DNA of 64,000 nt from Listeria immobilis (GCF_014322765.1 NZ_JAASTZ010000003.1:1-64000); one strand, 5' to 3'; shown: positions 1-9,590, numbered from the stretch's first letter. Notes: generated from the letters alone by a model not told the origin. Made by a program: numbers and translations.

Positions 1-203
1 GCATCGGCGTCAGCATCGGCATCCGCATCAGCGTCAGCATCCGCATCGGCATCGGCATCCGCATCAGCATCAGCGTCCGCATCAGCGTCAGCATCCGCAT
101 CAGCGTCTGCATCGGCATCAGCGTCTGCATCGGCATCAGCGTCCGCATCCGCATCAGCGTCCGCATCCGCATCAGCGTCGGCATCCGCATCCGCATCAGC
201 GTC
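1..203 (-). repeat. GCN-GAY hexanucleotide coding repeat (Asp-Ala stalk)
   Basis: Every codon in this stretch reads alternately Asp (GAT or GAC) and Ala (all four GCN codons), giving 34 Asp and 33 complete Ala codons with no exception. The DNA is a degenerate 6-bp tandem repeat with longer 18-bp-like sub-repeats. It continues beyond base 1, so total length is unknown. Confidence 0.97.
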
Positions 204-884
204 CCCAACTTCCGTCACAATGGATCCCTTTGCCGCATTACTATTCAATAAATCCACATCTAAAAGTCCATCACCAGTTCTTGCAGCAAAATCCAGTTTT
301 CCATCATCTGCACTTGGAAGAACCGTAACGCCAAGCGCCAGTAAATCAATGGTTAAAGTGAATGTTGAAATGCTACTAATACCTACACCAAGCAAATGAT
401 TTACTTTCGCTCCAACTGCATTTCTACTAGAATCGATAAAGAAATTACTATTACTACCATTTACAGTTCCTTGATTGAATAATCCGATATTCCCGATTCC
501 TAAGTAAGCAATTTTATAATCAATTTTTGTATTTGCTCTTATATTTGGATTACTTAGAATAGAAGACAATTCGCTAGGCAACTCAAAATAAGGATAATAA
601 GTAGATACTGCGCTAGCACTAACTAATTGGTTCCCAGAAAGTGTTATGACTAATTTCCCATTGGCATATTGGGTATTCAAACTAGAGTTACCAAGCAAAT
701 CAATGGTTGCTGCATCTGCTTGAATACCACTAAGTGCAAATTGATGATTAAAAGAATCATAATTTACAGTGACCGGAGCTACCATCATCGTAGTAGTCGT
801 AATAAGTGCAGCAATTAGTTTTGCTTTTTGCGCTCGCTTCTGGTCTAATCTCTTTTTGTAATCTACACGCTGTTTTTTCATCAT
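1..884 (-). CDS. LPXTG-type surface protein, N-terminal part (lmo1799-like), runs off the left edge
   Basis: The frame starts at one of two adjacent ATGs (884 or 881). The second sits 7 nt from an AAGGGGG ribosome site at 889-895, so it is the better spaced. Residues 1-20 are Lys/Arg rich (MKKQRVDYKKRLDQKR), followed by a hydrophobic stretch LIAALITTTTMMVAPV, which together form a long Gram-positive signal peptide. Residues about 45-225 look like a beta-rich adhesin-type domain with no cysteine and no motif I recognise. From about residue 228 the protein becomes a perfect Asp-Ala dipeptide repeat that continues to the window edge. The C-terminal sorting signal is outside the window, so LPXTG anchoring is inferred from gene order (in EGD-e the gene before lipA encodes a putative peptidoglycan-bound LPXTG protein). 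Function unknown; the acidic repeat is probably a wall-spanning stalk. Confidence 0.85.
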   Translation of the reverse strand, partial: MMKKQRVDYKKRLDQKRAQKAKLIAALITTTTMMVAPVTVNYDSFNHQFALSGIQADAATIDLLGNSSLNTQYANGKLVITLSGNQLVSASAVSTYYPYFELPSELSSILSNPNIRANTKIDYKIAYLGIGNIGLFNQGTVNGSNSNFFIDSSRNAVGAKVNHLLGVGISSISTFTLTIDLLALGVTVLPSADDGKLDFAARTGDGLLDVDLLNSNAAKGSIVTEVGDADADADADADADADADADADADADADADADADADADADADADADADADADADADADADADADADAD

Positions 885-1337
885 TTTTCCCCCTTAAAAA
901 TCAATCTTCCATGATTTTGAAAAATAACTGAAAACAGAATAAAGGTATTAAATTGTGTTTTGTGACTAAGCTAACTGTTCACTATCCCGTAGCCCTTTAT
1001 CCAATATCAGATTCAATCAACGACTTAGTAAGAGTTCCCCCCTTCATTTATTGATAGTTCGAACCTGTCATTCGTTGTAATAACCAGTTTGTTAACTTTA
1101 CTATATAGTATATTCTTAAAAATCAAAGTAAAAAGTACTAGGTGAAAAAAATACTTTAATTCAATCCCATTAGTCAAAAAGTTATACAAATATGCGCATT
1201 TATAGCTTATACATAAACTTTAGAACTGTTTATAACTAGGTATTAAAACCTATACAACACCACTTTACACGAATTGTCTTTCAATTGTATACAAATGTTT
1301 CCGGAATAGTTCTTCTTTTATGATTATATTTGAACGC
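885..1337. other. Long AT-rich intergenic region with the leader of the surface-protein gene
   Basis: About 450 bp without a convincing ORF. On the - strand, 885-1100 would be a leader of roughly 200 nt for the surface-protein gene. It contains a G6 run (minus of 1037-1042), a short inverted pair (965-970 with 1024-1029) and the AAGGGGG ribosome site. The part from 1141 to 1337 is AT-rich; I see no gene or clear regulatory site there. Confidence 0.6.
1100..1126 (-). promoter_or_regulatory. Candidate promoter of the surface-protein gene
   Basis: A -35-like TTGATT (1121-1126) lies 15 bp before TATAGT (1100-1105); an overlapping TATACT is at 1107-1112. The spacing is short, so this is only a candidate. 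It would give a leader of about 200 nt. Confidence 0.3.
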
Positions 1338-1370
1338 AAAAAAGAGCAACCTACTTCCAGGCTACTCTTT
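1338..1370 (-). terminator. Intrinsic terminator after lipA
   Basis: Arms at 1341-1351 and 1360-1370 pair over 11 bp including two wobble pairs, with an 8-nt loop and a run of six T on the - strand. It lies just past the lipA stop. Confidence 0.85.
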
Positions 1371-1381
1371 TTACTCTATTT

Positions 1382-2278
1382 TTAATATAGATACATTTTT
1401 TTCAGCTGTTCTTGTTTTGCTTTGGTTAATTCTAACTTATCTTTTAAAAAGTTGTCCATAGATCCATATTTAGAATCAATTTCATCAAAAGCGGCTTTTA
1501 TATAGGATTCACGTACCTCCATTACAGCTGTCATCCCATCAATAACTTTTTGATTGTCCGTTTTTGCTGCAACTGCTGTGATTGCTTTTTTATTTTCAGC
1601 AGCACGGTATTTATTTGACAACATATAATCATCAATAACCGTTTCTTTGTCTACTCCAAGTGCAGATAAAACAAGGGCAGTTCCAAAACCAGCACGATCT
1701 TTTCCTGCTGTACAGTGCCAAAGAACAGAACCATCTTGATTGCTTAACAAGACGTTGAAAAAATCTTTATAAGCTTGAATAGAAGTATCGTCTTTTACAA
1801 AACTTTTATTTGCTTCAATCAAAAACGTTTCTGGATTGTCCATTGTAGCTAGACTTGCGGTTAAATCTTGTGTACTTGTGGAAGTTCCATTATCCTTCAT
1901 TACCGAATCATGTGTGTAGTCAACGTTTGTCATTGTTGGATCAGGTTTTGCCTCTACTTCCGAATTGGTTCTAAAATCAACAATATGTGAAAGATCATAT
2001 GTATTCACGAGTTTCTTTTTATCCGAATCACTTAATGTGGCAAGTTCCGCACTACGAATCAGTTTATGTGGTTTGATTATTAAGCCATCCGTTGTTTTAT
2101 AGCCACCCAGATCCCGAACATTAACTGCTCCTTCTAGTTTTATTTGACTCCCAGGTTGAAGTATTTTTGCTGTTTTGGCATTAGCCCCTACTTTTTCTTC
2201 TGACTGATTTCCGCATCCCCCAAGTAATAATGTTGCGGTTAAGATACCTGCGCCTGTTACTTTTATCCAATTTTTCAT
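1382..2278 (-). CDS. lipA: Lipoprotein tyrosine/lipid phosphatase LipA (lmo1800-like)
   Basis: 298-residue secreted phosphatase. The N terminus is a lipoprotein signal with the lipobox LLGGC (Cys22), so the mature enzyme should be membrane-anchored outside the cell. The NVRDLGGY segment (about 53-60) and the P-loop HCTAGKDRAG (about 188-197; nucleophile Cys189, Arg195) match the Y_phosphatase3 group of protein tyrosine phosphatases, with Asp-rich regions between. In L. monocytogenes the orthologue is reported as a phosphatase active on phosphotyrosine and phosphoinositides and involved in virulence. It has its own extended -10 promoter, a GGAGGAGATA ribosome site (2282-2291) and its own terminator, so it is probably monocistronic. 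Confidence 0.92.
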   Translation of the reverse strand: MKNWIKVTGAGILTATLLLGGCGNQSEEKVGANAKTAKILQPGSQIKLEGAVNVRDLGGYKTTDGLIIKPHKLIRSAELATLSDSDKKKLVNTYDLSHIVDFRTNSEVEAKPDPTMTNVDYTHDSVMKDNGTSTSTQDLTASLATMDNPETFLIEANKSFVKDDTSIQAYKDFFNVLLSNQDGSVLWHCTAGKDRAGFGTALVLSALGVDKETVIDDYMLSNKYRAAENKKAITAVAAKTDNQKVIDGMTAVMEVRESYIKAAFDEIDSKYGSMDNFLKDKLELTKAKQEQLKKMYLY

Positions 2279-2310
2279 TTTATCTCCTCCTTTTGGTTAA
2301 CTCAAGTTTC

Positions 2311-2319
2311 ATTATAGCA
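2311..2319 (-). promoter_or_regulatory. Extended -10 promoter of lipA
   Basis: The - strand reads TGCTATAAT, a perfect -10 (2311-2316) with the TGn extension. No good -35 is seen at 16-18 bp. Confidence 0.6.
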
Positions 2320-2393
2320 ACAAGCTTTATCGATTAAGTGAAGGAAATGTAAAGAAATGACGTTGAATTGTTATCTGATTGGTTAAGCACGAC

Positions 2394-2425
2394 AAAAAAA
2401 TCCACCACCCGAATTGGATGATGGA
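2394..2425 (-). terminator. Intrinsic terminator after ffh
   Basis: Perfect 10-bp stem with wobbles (2401-2410 with 2416-2425), 5-nt loop and seven T on the - strand, 6 bp past the ffh stop. Confidence 0.93.
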
Positions 2426-2431
2426 CTGTTT

Positions 2432-3784
2432 TTAAAACGGCATTTTGAAATTACCGAATGGATTTTTACCCTTTTTACCTTTGCCGCCGCCAGTCATTTG
2501 TTTCATCATTTTTTTCATTTCTGTAAATTGTTTTAAGAGGCGGTTGATTTCTTGAATTGGACGACCACTTCCTCGAGCAATCCGTTTTCTTCTGCTAGCG
2601 TTAATAATATCAGGATTGTCTTTCTCATTCTTTGTCATTGATTTAATAATGGCTTCAATGTGACCAAGTTGTTTATCATCTACTTGCATGTTGTCGAGAC
2701 CTTTCATTTTTCCAGCGCCCGGCATCATTTTAAGCAGTTCGTCTAGTGGTCCCATTTGTTTCACTTGTTGTAATTGATCTAAAAAGTCATCCAGCGTCAT
2801 GCTGTTGTCTTTCATTTTTTGCTCCATGGCTTTCATTTTCTCTGTATCTACATCGGTTTGCGCTTTTTCAATAAGAGAAAGTACATCTCCCATGCCGAGA
2901 ATTCTAGATGCCATACGATCTGGATGGAAGGTTTCGAGGGCTTCCATTTTTTCACCTGTTGCGATAAATTTAATTGGTTTGCCAGTTACAGAACGGATGG
3001 AAAGTGCTGCCCCACCACGAGTATCACCGTCTAGCTTAGTTAATACAACACCTGTAATTTCTAATTGTTCGTTAAAACTTTCAGCCACATTAACGGCATC
3101 TTGCCCTGTCATCGAGTCAACTACAAGTAAAATTTCGGTTGGATTAGCCATCTCTTTCACTTGTTTTAACTCGTCCATGAGTGTTTCATCAATATGCAAA
3201 CGTCCCGCAGTATCAATGATAACATAGTCTAAATGCTCTTCTTTGGCTTTTTCAATTGCTTGTTTGGCAATTTCTACTGGGCTAACTTGATCTCCTAAAG
3301 AGAAAACGGGCATGTCCAGTTGTTTCCCCAGTGTTTCTAATTGTTTAATTGCTGCCGGACGGTATATATCTGCCGCAACAAGTAGTGGTTTACGATTATA
3401 TTTTTTACGTAATAAATTGGCTAGTTTACCGGAAGTGGTTGTTTTACCAGCCCCTTGTAAACCGACCATCATAATAACTGTTGGCGGGCGATCGGCTGTA
3501 CCAATTTTGCTTTCCTCTCCGCCCATAAGGTTGGTTAGTTCTTCTTGAACGATTTTAATTACTTGTTGACCTGGTGTTAAACTCTTCATTACATCAGCGC
3601 CAACAGCTCTTTCGCTGACGGTTTTGATAAATTGTTTAACAACTTTAAAATTAACGTCTGCTTCAAGTAAAGCAAGGCGTACTTCACGCATCATTTCTTT
3701 TACATCGGCTTCGTTTACTTTCCCTTTGCCGCGAATTTTGTTCATTGTTTCTTGGAGTCTTCCAGCTAGTCCTTCAAATGCCAT
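2432..3784 (-). CDS. ffh: Signal recognition particle GTPase Ffh (SRP54)
   Basis: 450 residues, the usual length. The N domain (1-95) precedes a G domain with P-loop GLQGAGKTTT (near 108), DTAGRLH (near 190) and TKLDGDTRGG (near 248). The C-terminal M domain (about 300-450) is rich in methionine and lysine (for example MMKQMTGGGKGKKGK) and binds SRP RNA and signal peptides. It acts with the scRNA and FtsY to bring nascent membrane proteins to the translocon. It is the second gene of ylxM-ffh, 12 nt after ylxM. Confidence 0.98.
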   Translation of the reverse strand: MAFEGLAGRLQETMNKIRGKGKVNEADVKEMMREVRLALLEADVNFKVVKQFIKTVSERAVGADVMKSLTPGQQVIKIVQEELTNLMGGEESKIGTADRPPTVIMMVGLQGAGKTTTSGKLANLLRKKYNRKPLLVAADIYRPAAIKQLETLGKQLDMPVFSLGDQVSPVEIAKQAIEKAKEEHLDYVIIDTAGRLHIDETLMDELKQVKEMANPTEILLVVDSMTGQDAVNVAESFNEQLEITGVVLTKLDGDTRGGAALSIRSVTGKPIKFIATGEKMEALETFHPDRMASRILGMGDVLSLIEKAQTDVDTEKMKAMEQKMKDNSMTLDDFLDQLQQVKQMGPLDELLKMMPGAGKMKGLDNMQVDDKQLGHIEAIIKSMTKNEKDNPDIINASRRKRIARGSGRPIQEINRLLKQFTEMKKMMKQMTGGGKGKKGKNPFGNFKMPF

Positions 3785-3796
3785 GATTCAGGCCTC

Positions 3797-4129
3797 CTAA
3801 TCGATATTTTTAAGCTGTTCGAGCGTTTTAGTTATATGCTCATCCAGATAGTTCTTCGCTTTTAATTGTGCTTCTAACTCACCGAAGAGTTTTTCTCGTT
3901 GTTGATATTTTTTTAGCATCCCTAGTTTTTCTTCGTATTTTTCTAGGCTTTCTTCGGTTCTTTTAATATTATCATAAATGGCTTGTCTACTCACTTCAAA
4001 TTCTTCGGCGATTTCACCAAGCGAGTAATCATCCAAGTAATAAAAAGAAACATAGGCTTTTTGTTTTGTTGTTAGTAATTCTTGATAAAAATCAAATAGC
4101 AAATTCATTCGGTTTGTCTTCTCAAACAA
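3797..4129 (-). CDS. ylxM: YlxM family DNA-binding-like protein
   Basis: 110-residue protein with a helix-turn-helix like a sigma-70 region 4 ([22 protein letters not shown], about residues 31-52; quoted as two parts [11 protein letters not shown] and [11 protein letters not shown]), followed by a coiled-coil-like Glu/Lys-rich tail. YlxM proteins sit before ffh in many Firmicutes and are linked to SRP function. The start is TTG at 4129: it matches the expected N terminus of the family (M-x-E-K-T-x-R-M-N), and no in-frame ATG lies upstream; the ATG at 4134 is in another frame. An AGGTG element lies before the start. Confidence 0.93.
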   Translation of the reverse strand: MFEKTNRMNLLFDFYQELLTTKQKAYVSFYYLDDYSLGEIAEEFEVSRQAIYDNIKRTEESLEKYEEKLGMLKKYQQREKLFGELEAQLKAKNYLDEHITKTLEQLKNID

Positions 4130-4153
4130 GGCATTTCACCTCTCTCCTTTTAA

Positions 4154-4182
4154 AGGATACGGGGAAATCACGGGAATGTCAA
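4154..4182 (-). promoter_or_regulatory. Near-consensus sigma-A promoter of ylxM-ffh
   Basis: TTGACA (4177-4182), 17-bp spacer, TATCCT (4154-4159). The transcript would start close to 4147, about 18 nt before the TTG start. Confidence 0.85.
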
Positions 4183-4195
4183 GACGTTAGAAAAA

Positions 4196-4236
4196 AGAGA
4201 AAAAAAGCCGGAATGACAACTATCATTCGGCTTTTC
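4196..4236 (-). terminator. Intrinsic terminator after ftsY
   Basis: About 12-bp stem with one bulge (arms near 4203-4216 and 4223-4235) followed by a long T run on the - strand. It closes the rnc-smc-ftsY unit and directly precedes the ylxM promoter. Confidence 0.9.
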
Positions 4237-4239
4237 TGA

Positions 4240-5226
4240 TTATTTTTCATTATCAACCATATCAGCAAATAAGCCATAAACATATTCATTTGCATCAAAG
4301 GCTTGCAAATCATCCATTTGTTCTCCGAGTCCAACAAACTTCACTGGAATATGAAGTTCATTACGGATAGCAATAACGATACCGCCTTTTGCTGTTCCGT
4401 CAAGTTTTGTTAAAATGATACCAGTAACATCGGTTGTTTCTTTAAATTGTTTTGCTTGGACAAAAGCATTTTGACCAGTTGTAGCGTCAAGTACAAGTAA
4501 TACTTCATGTGGCGCATTTGGAATTTCACGAGTAATTACGCGTTTAACTTTTTCTAGTTCATTCATTAGGTTGACCTTGTTTTGCAGGCGACCAGCTGTG
4601 TCACATAGTAAGATATCGGCTTTTCTTGCTTTGGCTGCTTGAACGGCATCAAACATAACGGCTGCCGGGTCGCTTCCTTCTGCTTGTTTGATGACATCTA
4701 CGCCCGTGCGCTCGCCCCAAACTTCAAGTTGTTCAATGGCTCCAGCACGGAATGTATCTCCAGCAGCAAGCATCACTTTTTTACCTTCTTGTTTAAACTT
4801 ATGTGCCATTTTTCCAATCGAGGTTGTTTTCCCAACACCGTTTACACCGACGAATAAAATGACAGTCAAACCATCTTTTTCGATATGAAGCGTTTCTTTT
4901 TCCTCTTCTTCCCCTTGGTAGATGTCGACTAATTTTTCGACAATAACCTCTTGAACATCTTTTGGATCACTAATATTTCTTAGTTGTACTTCCCGGCGCA
5001 AAGTTTCTACAAGTTCCATTACAGTTTCAAAGCCTACATCTGCACCGATTAAAATTTCTTCTAATTCTTCAAAGAAATCTTCGTCTACTTTACGATAACG
5101 AGCAACCATTTCATTGATTTTCCCTGAAAAATTACCACGTGTTTTCGATAAGCCGTCTTTAAATTTTCCAGAAACAGAATCAGTTTGCTGGGTTATTTTA
5201 TCTTTTAATTTTTTAAAAAAGGTCAT
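4240..5226 (-). CDS. ftsY: Signal recognition particle receptor FtsY
   Basis: 328 residues. Short charged N-terminal region, then the N domain and SRP G domain: P-loop [10 protein letters not shown] (near 135), DTAGRLQNK (near 217), [10 protein letters not shown] (near 280). The acidic A domain of Gram-negative FtsY is nearly absent, as usual in Firmicutes. It is the GTPase partner of Ffh at the membrane. The gene lies 14 nt after smc in the same transcription unit. Confidence 0.98.
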   Translation of the reverse strand: MTFFKKLKDKITQQTDSVSGKFKDGLSKTRGNFSGKINEMVARYRKVDEDFFEELEEILIGADVGFETVMELVETLRREVQLRNISDPKDVQEVIVEKLVDIYQGEEEEKETLHIEKDGLTVILFVGVNGVGKTTSIGKMAHKFKQEGKKVMLAAGDTFRAGAIEQLEVWGERTGVDVIKQAEGSDPAAVMFDAVQAAKARKADILLCDTAGRLQNKVNLMNELEKVKRVITREIPNAPHEVLLVLDATTGQNAFVQAKQFKETTDVTGIILTKLDGTAKGGIVIAIRNELHIPVKFVGLGEQMDDLQAFDANEYVYGLFADMVDNEK

Positions 5227-5240
5227 TTTTTCTACTCCTT

Positions 5241-8200
5241 TTATTTAATTAACTCTGCTGTTTCTTCTAAACGAACAGAAACTAACTTGGATACACCGGA
5301 TTCTTGCATGGTAACGCCATAAAGGACATCTGCTTCTTCCATGGTGCCTTTGCGATGTGTAATTACAATAAACTGGGTATCCGCTTCAAATTGTTTTAAA
5401 TAACGACTAAACCGAGTAACATTAGCTTCGTCTAGTGCTGCTTCTACTTCATCCAGAATACAAAATGGTACTGGACGAACACGAATAATCGCAAATAATA
5501 ACGCAATCGCAGTAAGGGCTCGCTCTCCACCAGAACGGAGCGATAGGTTTTGCAATTTTTTGCCCGGGGGTTGAACAACAATATCAATCCCGGTTGTTAA
5601 CAGATTTTCTGGATCAAGTAAAACTAATTCTGCGCTTCCTCCACCAAACAGTTCAGGGAAAACAATCGCAAATTCGGTTTTTATCGCATCAAAGCTCTCG
5701 CTAAAACGGATTTTCATTTCTTCATCCATTTCATCCATTACTTTAAATAATGTTTCTTTGGCAGCAAGTAAGTCTTCTTGTTGACCAGTTAGAAAATCAA
5801 AGCGTTCTTGAATACGTTCAAATTCTTCAATTGCCCCAATGTTTACAACACCAAGTTCATCTATGGAACGTTTTAATAAACGAACTTTGGAACGGGCTTT
5901 TTCTGTGTCAACATCTGGTAAGATTTTCTCTTCAGCTTGTTCAGGGGTAAGTAGATATGCTTCTTGTAATCGTTCAATCCGGTTAGTAATATCTACTTCT
6001 AAACGTCCAATACTAATTTCAGCATTATTTTTTTGTTCTACATAAAAGCTTATTTGATTATTTTTTTGTGTTAGTGCGGCTTCCAGTAATTCGATTTTTT
6101 CTTGAAGCTCTAGGCGAGTTTGTCTTGCTGTTAGTAATTTTTCATTTGTCTCTGCTTTTTCTTTACGTAATTCTTCAATAGATTTACCAACTGTTTCTTC
6201 GCTTGTATGCACACTAGAAAGATTGGTTTTTAAGGATGTTAGCTTTTGTTCTGCGGCTTCTTTTTGCTCGTAGTTTTCATGTAGTGTTGTTGTGACACGT
6301 TCTACGGCTTCAATAGCTGATTGTAATTGTTCCCGTTTAGCAGCAATTTGTGCTTTTAAGGAAGATAAACTTTCTAAATCAGCAGAACGTTTGCTTTCCA
6401 GTGCTTTACTGGAAGAAGTCATTGTTTGGATTTCTTCATCTGTTGTTTTAATCTGTTTAGCGATTTCACCTTGTTCGTTGATTAAGGCTTCTTTTCTTGA
6501 AAGTAATTTCTGTAGTTCATCACTACCGTCTTCTTTTTCAATATCGTATAACTGTAATTGTTTATTAAATCTTTCTAGGTTCTCGGTTTCACGGTCAAGT
6601 TTGCCAAGCAGTTCTTTTTCTTGCAACCGTAAATTTTCACCGATAACTCTTGTTTCTTCCAATTCTTCTCGTTTTTTTGTCATGCTATCTTTTGCTACTT
6701 GAACAGCTTTTTCCATTTCTCTTGTGGCTTCATTTAATTCGGAAATTTTTTCAGCTAGCTGGCCTAGTTCATGTTTTCTTGTTAGGATAGACGATTTTCC
6801 GCCTTTGGTAGCCCCACCTGTCATCGAACCACCAGCGTTGACAACATCTCCATCAAGGGTAACAATTCGATACCTAAAGTTTACTAAGCGGGCAAGTGTG
6901 TTTGCACCTTTTAGATCTTTTGCTAAAATCGTTGTTCCAAGTGCATTTAAAATCACTGGAGTTACTTTCTCATCAAACGAAATCACTTCGCTTGCAAGAG
7001 CAATAAATGCTGGCTGATTTACTAATGCATTTTTAGTCGCAGCTGGAAGTTCTCTTGGTTGAATCGTTGATAGTGGTAAAAAAGTTGCCCGACCACTTTT
7101 ATTTTTCTTTAAAAAGCTAATTGCTTCTCTAGCAACTCGATCATCTTCAACGACAACATTCTGTGCACTTGCTCCAAGCGCTGTTTCCATCGCTTGCTGA
7201 TACTTTGCTGGAATTTCAACGAGTTCAACAAGGGCGCCAAGAATTCCTGGAATTTCTTTTTTCGCCTTTAATACTTCACGAACGCCTTGAAAAAATCCCG
7301 CATAATCATCAGCTAGTTCTTCCAATGTTTCTTTTCGTGACTTCATTTGTTGTACTGTTTCGTAGTGCTTATAAAGTCCGCGTTCTTGCGTCTGGAAAAC
7401 GGCTTCTTGTTTGGCCAAGGTTTGCTGAACTTCTCGGTAAATTTCCATTTGTTCTGTTAGTTCAGCTTGCATTTTCGCCAAGTGTTTTTTAGATGATTCA
7501 ATTTGGGCAAGCATATCTTTTCTTTCATCCACATGCTGGCTATTTTCGAGATCTAATTTATCAATTCGGCTTGTAATTTGTGCGATTTGACGCTCAATAT
7601 AGCCTAAATCATTGTTAATAGTCGTTTGTGCATGGCGCAACTCAATATAATCACTTTTCCGATTTTCAATTGCTTCTTCGGATAAATCATCATATTTAGC
7701 AAGCGTTTCTTCCAATTCTGTTTTTGCTTTAACGGCAATTTCTAATGCGGTTTCTTTTTCTCGTTTTGTGTTGCTAAGTAGTTCTTTTTGTTCTTCAAGT
7801 GCGGTAATTTTTTCTGTGATGGCTGCTAAAGTTTCTTCGTAGACTTGTTCATTTTCAGTGCTATGCTTTTTACGTTCTAGATGTAAATTGCGTTCACCCT
7901 CAAGTTGCTCGAGTTTTTCTGTTTCTGCTAATAATTGTTCTTGCAAAGCCTCTAGAGTAATATCTGTTTCACTTAGCGCTTGCTTCTCTTGTGCAATAAT
8001 TGCCTCTTCACTATGCAACTCTTCCCGCAATTTGATTAAAATTGTTTGGTTTTCACCGAATTCATTTCGGACTCCTGCTAATTTTTCTGTTAGCGAATGG
8101 ATTTCTGTTGCTAGCAATGTCACTTCGTATTTTTCTAATTCTTCTTGTTGAAATAAGTAATCTTTTGCAATAGAAGCTTGCATTTCTAGTGGCTCTAGTT

Positions 8201-8801
8201 GTCCTTCTAATTCATATAAAATATCCTGCACCCGGTTTAAATTTTCTTCGGTTTCAAATAATTTATTTTCCGCTTGTTTTTTACGGTGTTTGTATTTTAA
8301 TACGCCAGCAGCTTCTTCAAAAATCGAGCGGCGTTCTTCTGGTTTACTATTTAGAATTTCATCAATTTTCCCTTGTGAAATTATTGAGAAAGATTCCCTT
8401 CCAAGTCCGGAATCCATAAATAAATCGACAATATCTTTTAGTCGACAATTTTCTTTATTTATTAAAAACTCGCTATCGCCATTACGATAAATTCTTCGTG
8501 TAACAGCAACTTCACTATAATCAAGTGGTAAAAAATGGTCTTCGTTTTCAAGTATTAATGATACTTCTGCAAAATTAATCGGCTTACGAGTATCACTTCC
8601 AGCAAATATAACGTCGCCCATTCGACCACCACGTAAAGACTTAGCAGACTGTTCACCAAGTACCCAACGAATCGCTTCGGTAATATTACTTTTACCACTG
8701 CCATTTGGTCCTACAACTGCAGTCATGCCGGGCACGAAATCTATCGCAACTTTGTCAGCAAAGGATTTAAAGCCATTCATTTCTAATCGTTTTAATAACA
8801 T
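5241..8801 (-). CDS. smc: Chromosome partition/condensation ATPase SMC
   Basis: 1186 residues, full length. N-terminal Walker A GPNGSGKSN (32-40) with the Q-loop ALGEQS-type VLGEQS; long coiled coil (about 170-500); hinge (about 510-660, rich in Gly near GGSMTGGATKGGKSS); second coiled coil (about 680-1000); C-terminal ABC signature LSLRSGGERAL and Walker B CILDEVEAALDEAN. Forms the ScpAB-SMC loop extruder. It lies 24 nt after rnc and before ftsY, the conserved rnc-smc-ftsY order. Many apparent ORFs on the opposite strand here are shadows of the coiled coil. Confidence 0.98.
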   Translation of the reverse strand: MLLKRLEMNGFKSFADKVAIDFVPGMTAVVGPNGSGKSNITEAIRWVLGEQSAKSLRGGRMGDVIFAGSDTRKPINFAEVSLILENEDHFLPLDYSEVAVTRRIYRNGDSEFLINKENCRLKDIVDLFMDSGLGRESFSIISQGKIDEILNSKPEERRSIFEEAAGVLKYKHRKKQAENKLFETEENLNRVQDILYELEGQLEPLEMQASIAKDYLFQQEELEKYEVTLLATEIHSLTEKLAGVRNEFGENQTILIKLREELHSEEAIIAQEKQALSETDITLEALQEQLLAETEKLEQLEGERNLHLERKKHSTENEQVYEETLAAITEKITALEEQKELLSNTKREKETALEIAVKAKTELEETLAKYDDLSEEAIENRKSDYIELRHAQTTINNDLGYIERQIAQITSRIDKLDLENSQHVDERKDMLAQIESSKKHLAKMQAELTEQMEIYREVQQTLAKQEAVFQTQERGLYKHYETVQQMKSRKETLEELADDYAGFFQGVREVLKAKKEIPGILGALVELVEIPAKYQQAMETALGASAQNVVVEDDRVAREAISFLKKNKSGRATFLPLSTIQPRELPAATKNALVNQPAFIALASEVISFDEKVTPVILNALGTTILAKDLKGANTLARLVNFRYRIVTLDGDVVNAGGSMTGGATKGGKSSILTRKHELGQLAEKISELNEATREMEKAVQVAKDSMTKKREELEETRVIGENLRLQEKELLGKLDRETENLERFNKQLQLYDIEKEDGSDELQKLLSRKEALINEQGEIAKQIKTTDEEIQTMTSSSKALESKRSADLESLSSLKAQIAAKREQLQSAIEAVERVTTTLHENYEQKEAAEQKLTSLKTNLSSVHTSEETVGKSIEELRKEKAETNEKLLTARQTRLELQEKIELLEAALTQKNNQISFYVEQKNNAEISIGRLEVDITNRIERLQEAYLLTPEQAEEKILPDVDTEKARSKVRLLKRSIDELGVVNIGAIEEFERIQERFDFLTGQQEDLLAAKETLFKVMDEMDEEMKIRFSESFDAIKTEFAIVFPELFGGGSAELVLLDPENLLTTGIDIVVQPPGKKLQNLSLRSGGERALTAIALLFAIIRVRPVPFCILDEVEAALDEANVTRFSRYLKQFEADTQFIVITHRKGTMEEADVLYGVTMQESGVSKLVSVRLEETAELIK

Positions 8802-8825
8802 GTCCGGACACCTCCATTTAGTTTA

Positions 8826-9515
8826 TTATCTGTGTGTCAGTTGATTTATCGCAAATTGTGCTGCATTTTGTTCTGCTTGTTTTTTGGTTCTGCCACTGCC
8901 TTTACCAAGCACTTGTCCATTAACAATTACTTGCGCATCAAAGGCTTTACTATGTGCTGGACCTGTTTCTCCGAGGATGTCATATTCAATTAAAACATCT
9001 CGGTCACGTTGAACAATTTCTTGTAATTGTGTTTTATAATCCACCGTTTCCAAATATGCCCCTGAATCAATTTTCGGAAAAATAATTCGCTCTAGAAATT
9101 TCACTACTTTATCGATACCATTATCTAAATAAAGTGCGCCAATAAAAGACTCAAATACATCTGCTAAAAGTGCTGGTCGGGTTCTACCACCTGCTTTTTC
9201 TTCTCCTTTACCAAGACGAATATATTTGGCAAAATGAACGATTTCTGCAAACTCAACTAATGAAGGCTCACAAACGATGGCTGCACGCATTTTCGTCATA
9301 TGCCCCTCCGCCATGTCTGGATATTTATTAAATAGATAGTTCGATACAGTTAGTTCTAAGACAGCATCTCCTAGAAACTCTAAACGTTCATTATCTTTTA
9401 CATTTTCCCGGCGATGCTCATTTACATACGAGGAATGTGTGAATGCTTGTTTTAATAACTCCAAATTTTGAAAATCAAAGCCAACACTTTCTTGTAATTC
9501 TTCCCATTTATTCAT
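8826..9515 (-). CDS. rnc: Ribonuclease III
   Basis: 229 residues from the ATG at 9515. Family signature [13 protein letters not shown] (about 42-54), second acidic motif [13 protein letters not shown], and a C-terminal dsRBD ending near [15 protein letters not shown]. Cleaves double-stranded RNA (rRNA and scRNA precursors, antisense pairs). I prefer 9515 over the longer frame opening at 9548: an AAAGGAG site sits 8 nt before 9515, and the longer version would be read through a leader hairpin. No clear promoter is visible in the gap to acpP, so rnc may depend on read-through. Confidence 0.95.
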   Translation of the reverse strand: MNKWEELQESVGFDFQNLELLKQAFTHSSYVNEHRRENVKDNERLEFLGDAVLELTVSNYLFNKYPDMAEGHMTKMRAAIVCEPSLVEFAEIVHFAKYIRLGKGEEKAGGRTRPALLADVFESFIGALYLDNGIDKVVKFLERIIFPKIDSGAYLETVDYKTQLQEIVQRDRDVLIEYDILGETGPAHSKAFDAQVIVNGQVLGKGSGRTKKQAEQNAAQFAINQLTHR

Positions 9516-9542
9516 TTCACTTGCTCCTTTCTTAATAAGCAA

Positions 9543-9590
9543 GTTCATTTTCTAAACAGCTACTTACAAACAGCTGCTTAGAAAATGAAC
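9543..9590 (-). other. Long hairpin in the rnc leader
   Basis: Arms 9543-9560 and 9573-9590 are complementary over 18 bp with a single mismatch; the loop is 12 nt. On the - strand it ends about 27 nt before the rnc start. There is no T run, so it is not a typical terminator. Such a duplex is the kind of substrate RNase III cuts. Confidence 0.8.

Noticed and set aside
1-203. CRISPR-like or satellite repeat
   Set aside because: The repeat is a 6-bp coding repeat in frame with a surface-protein gene; there are no spacers.
1085-1100. PrfA box near the surface-protein promoter
   Set aside because: Only one half (TTAACA) is present; the second half does not match.
6292-6702. 136-residue ORF opposite smc
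   Set aside because: Ser-rich antisense shadow of the coiled coil, with no ribosome site.
9516-9548. Eleven-residue extension of rnc
   Set aside because: It includes the ribosome site and part of the leader hairpin.
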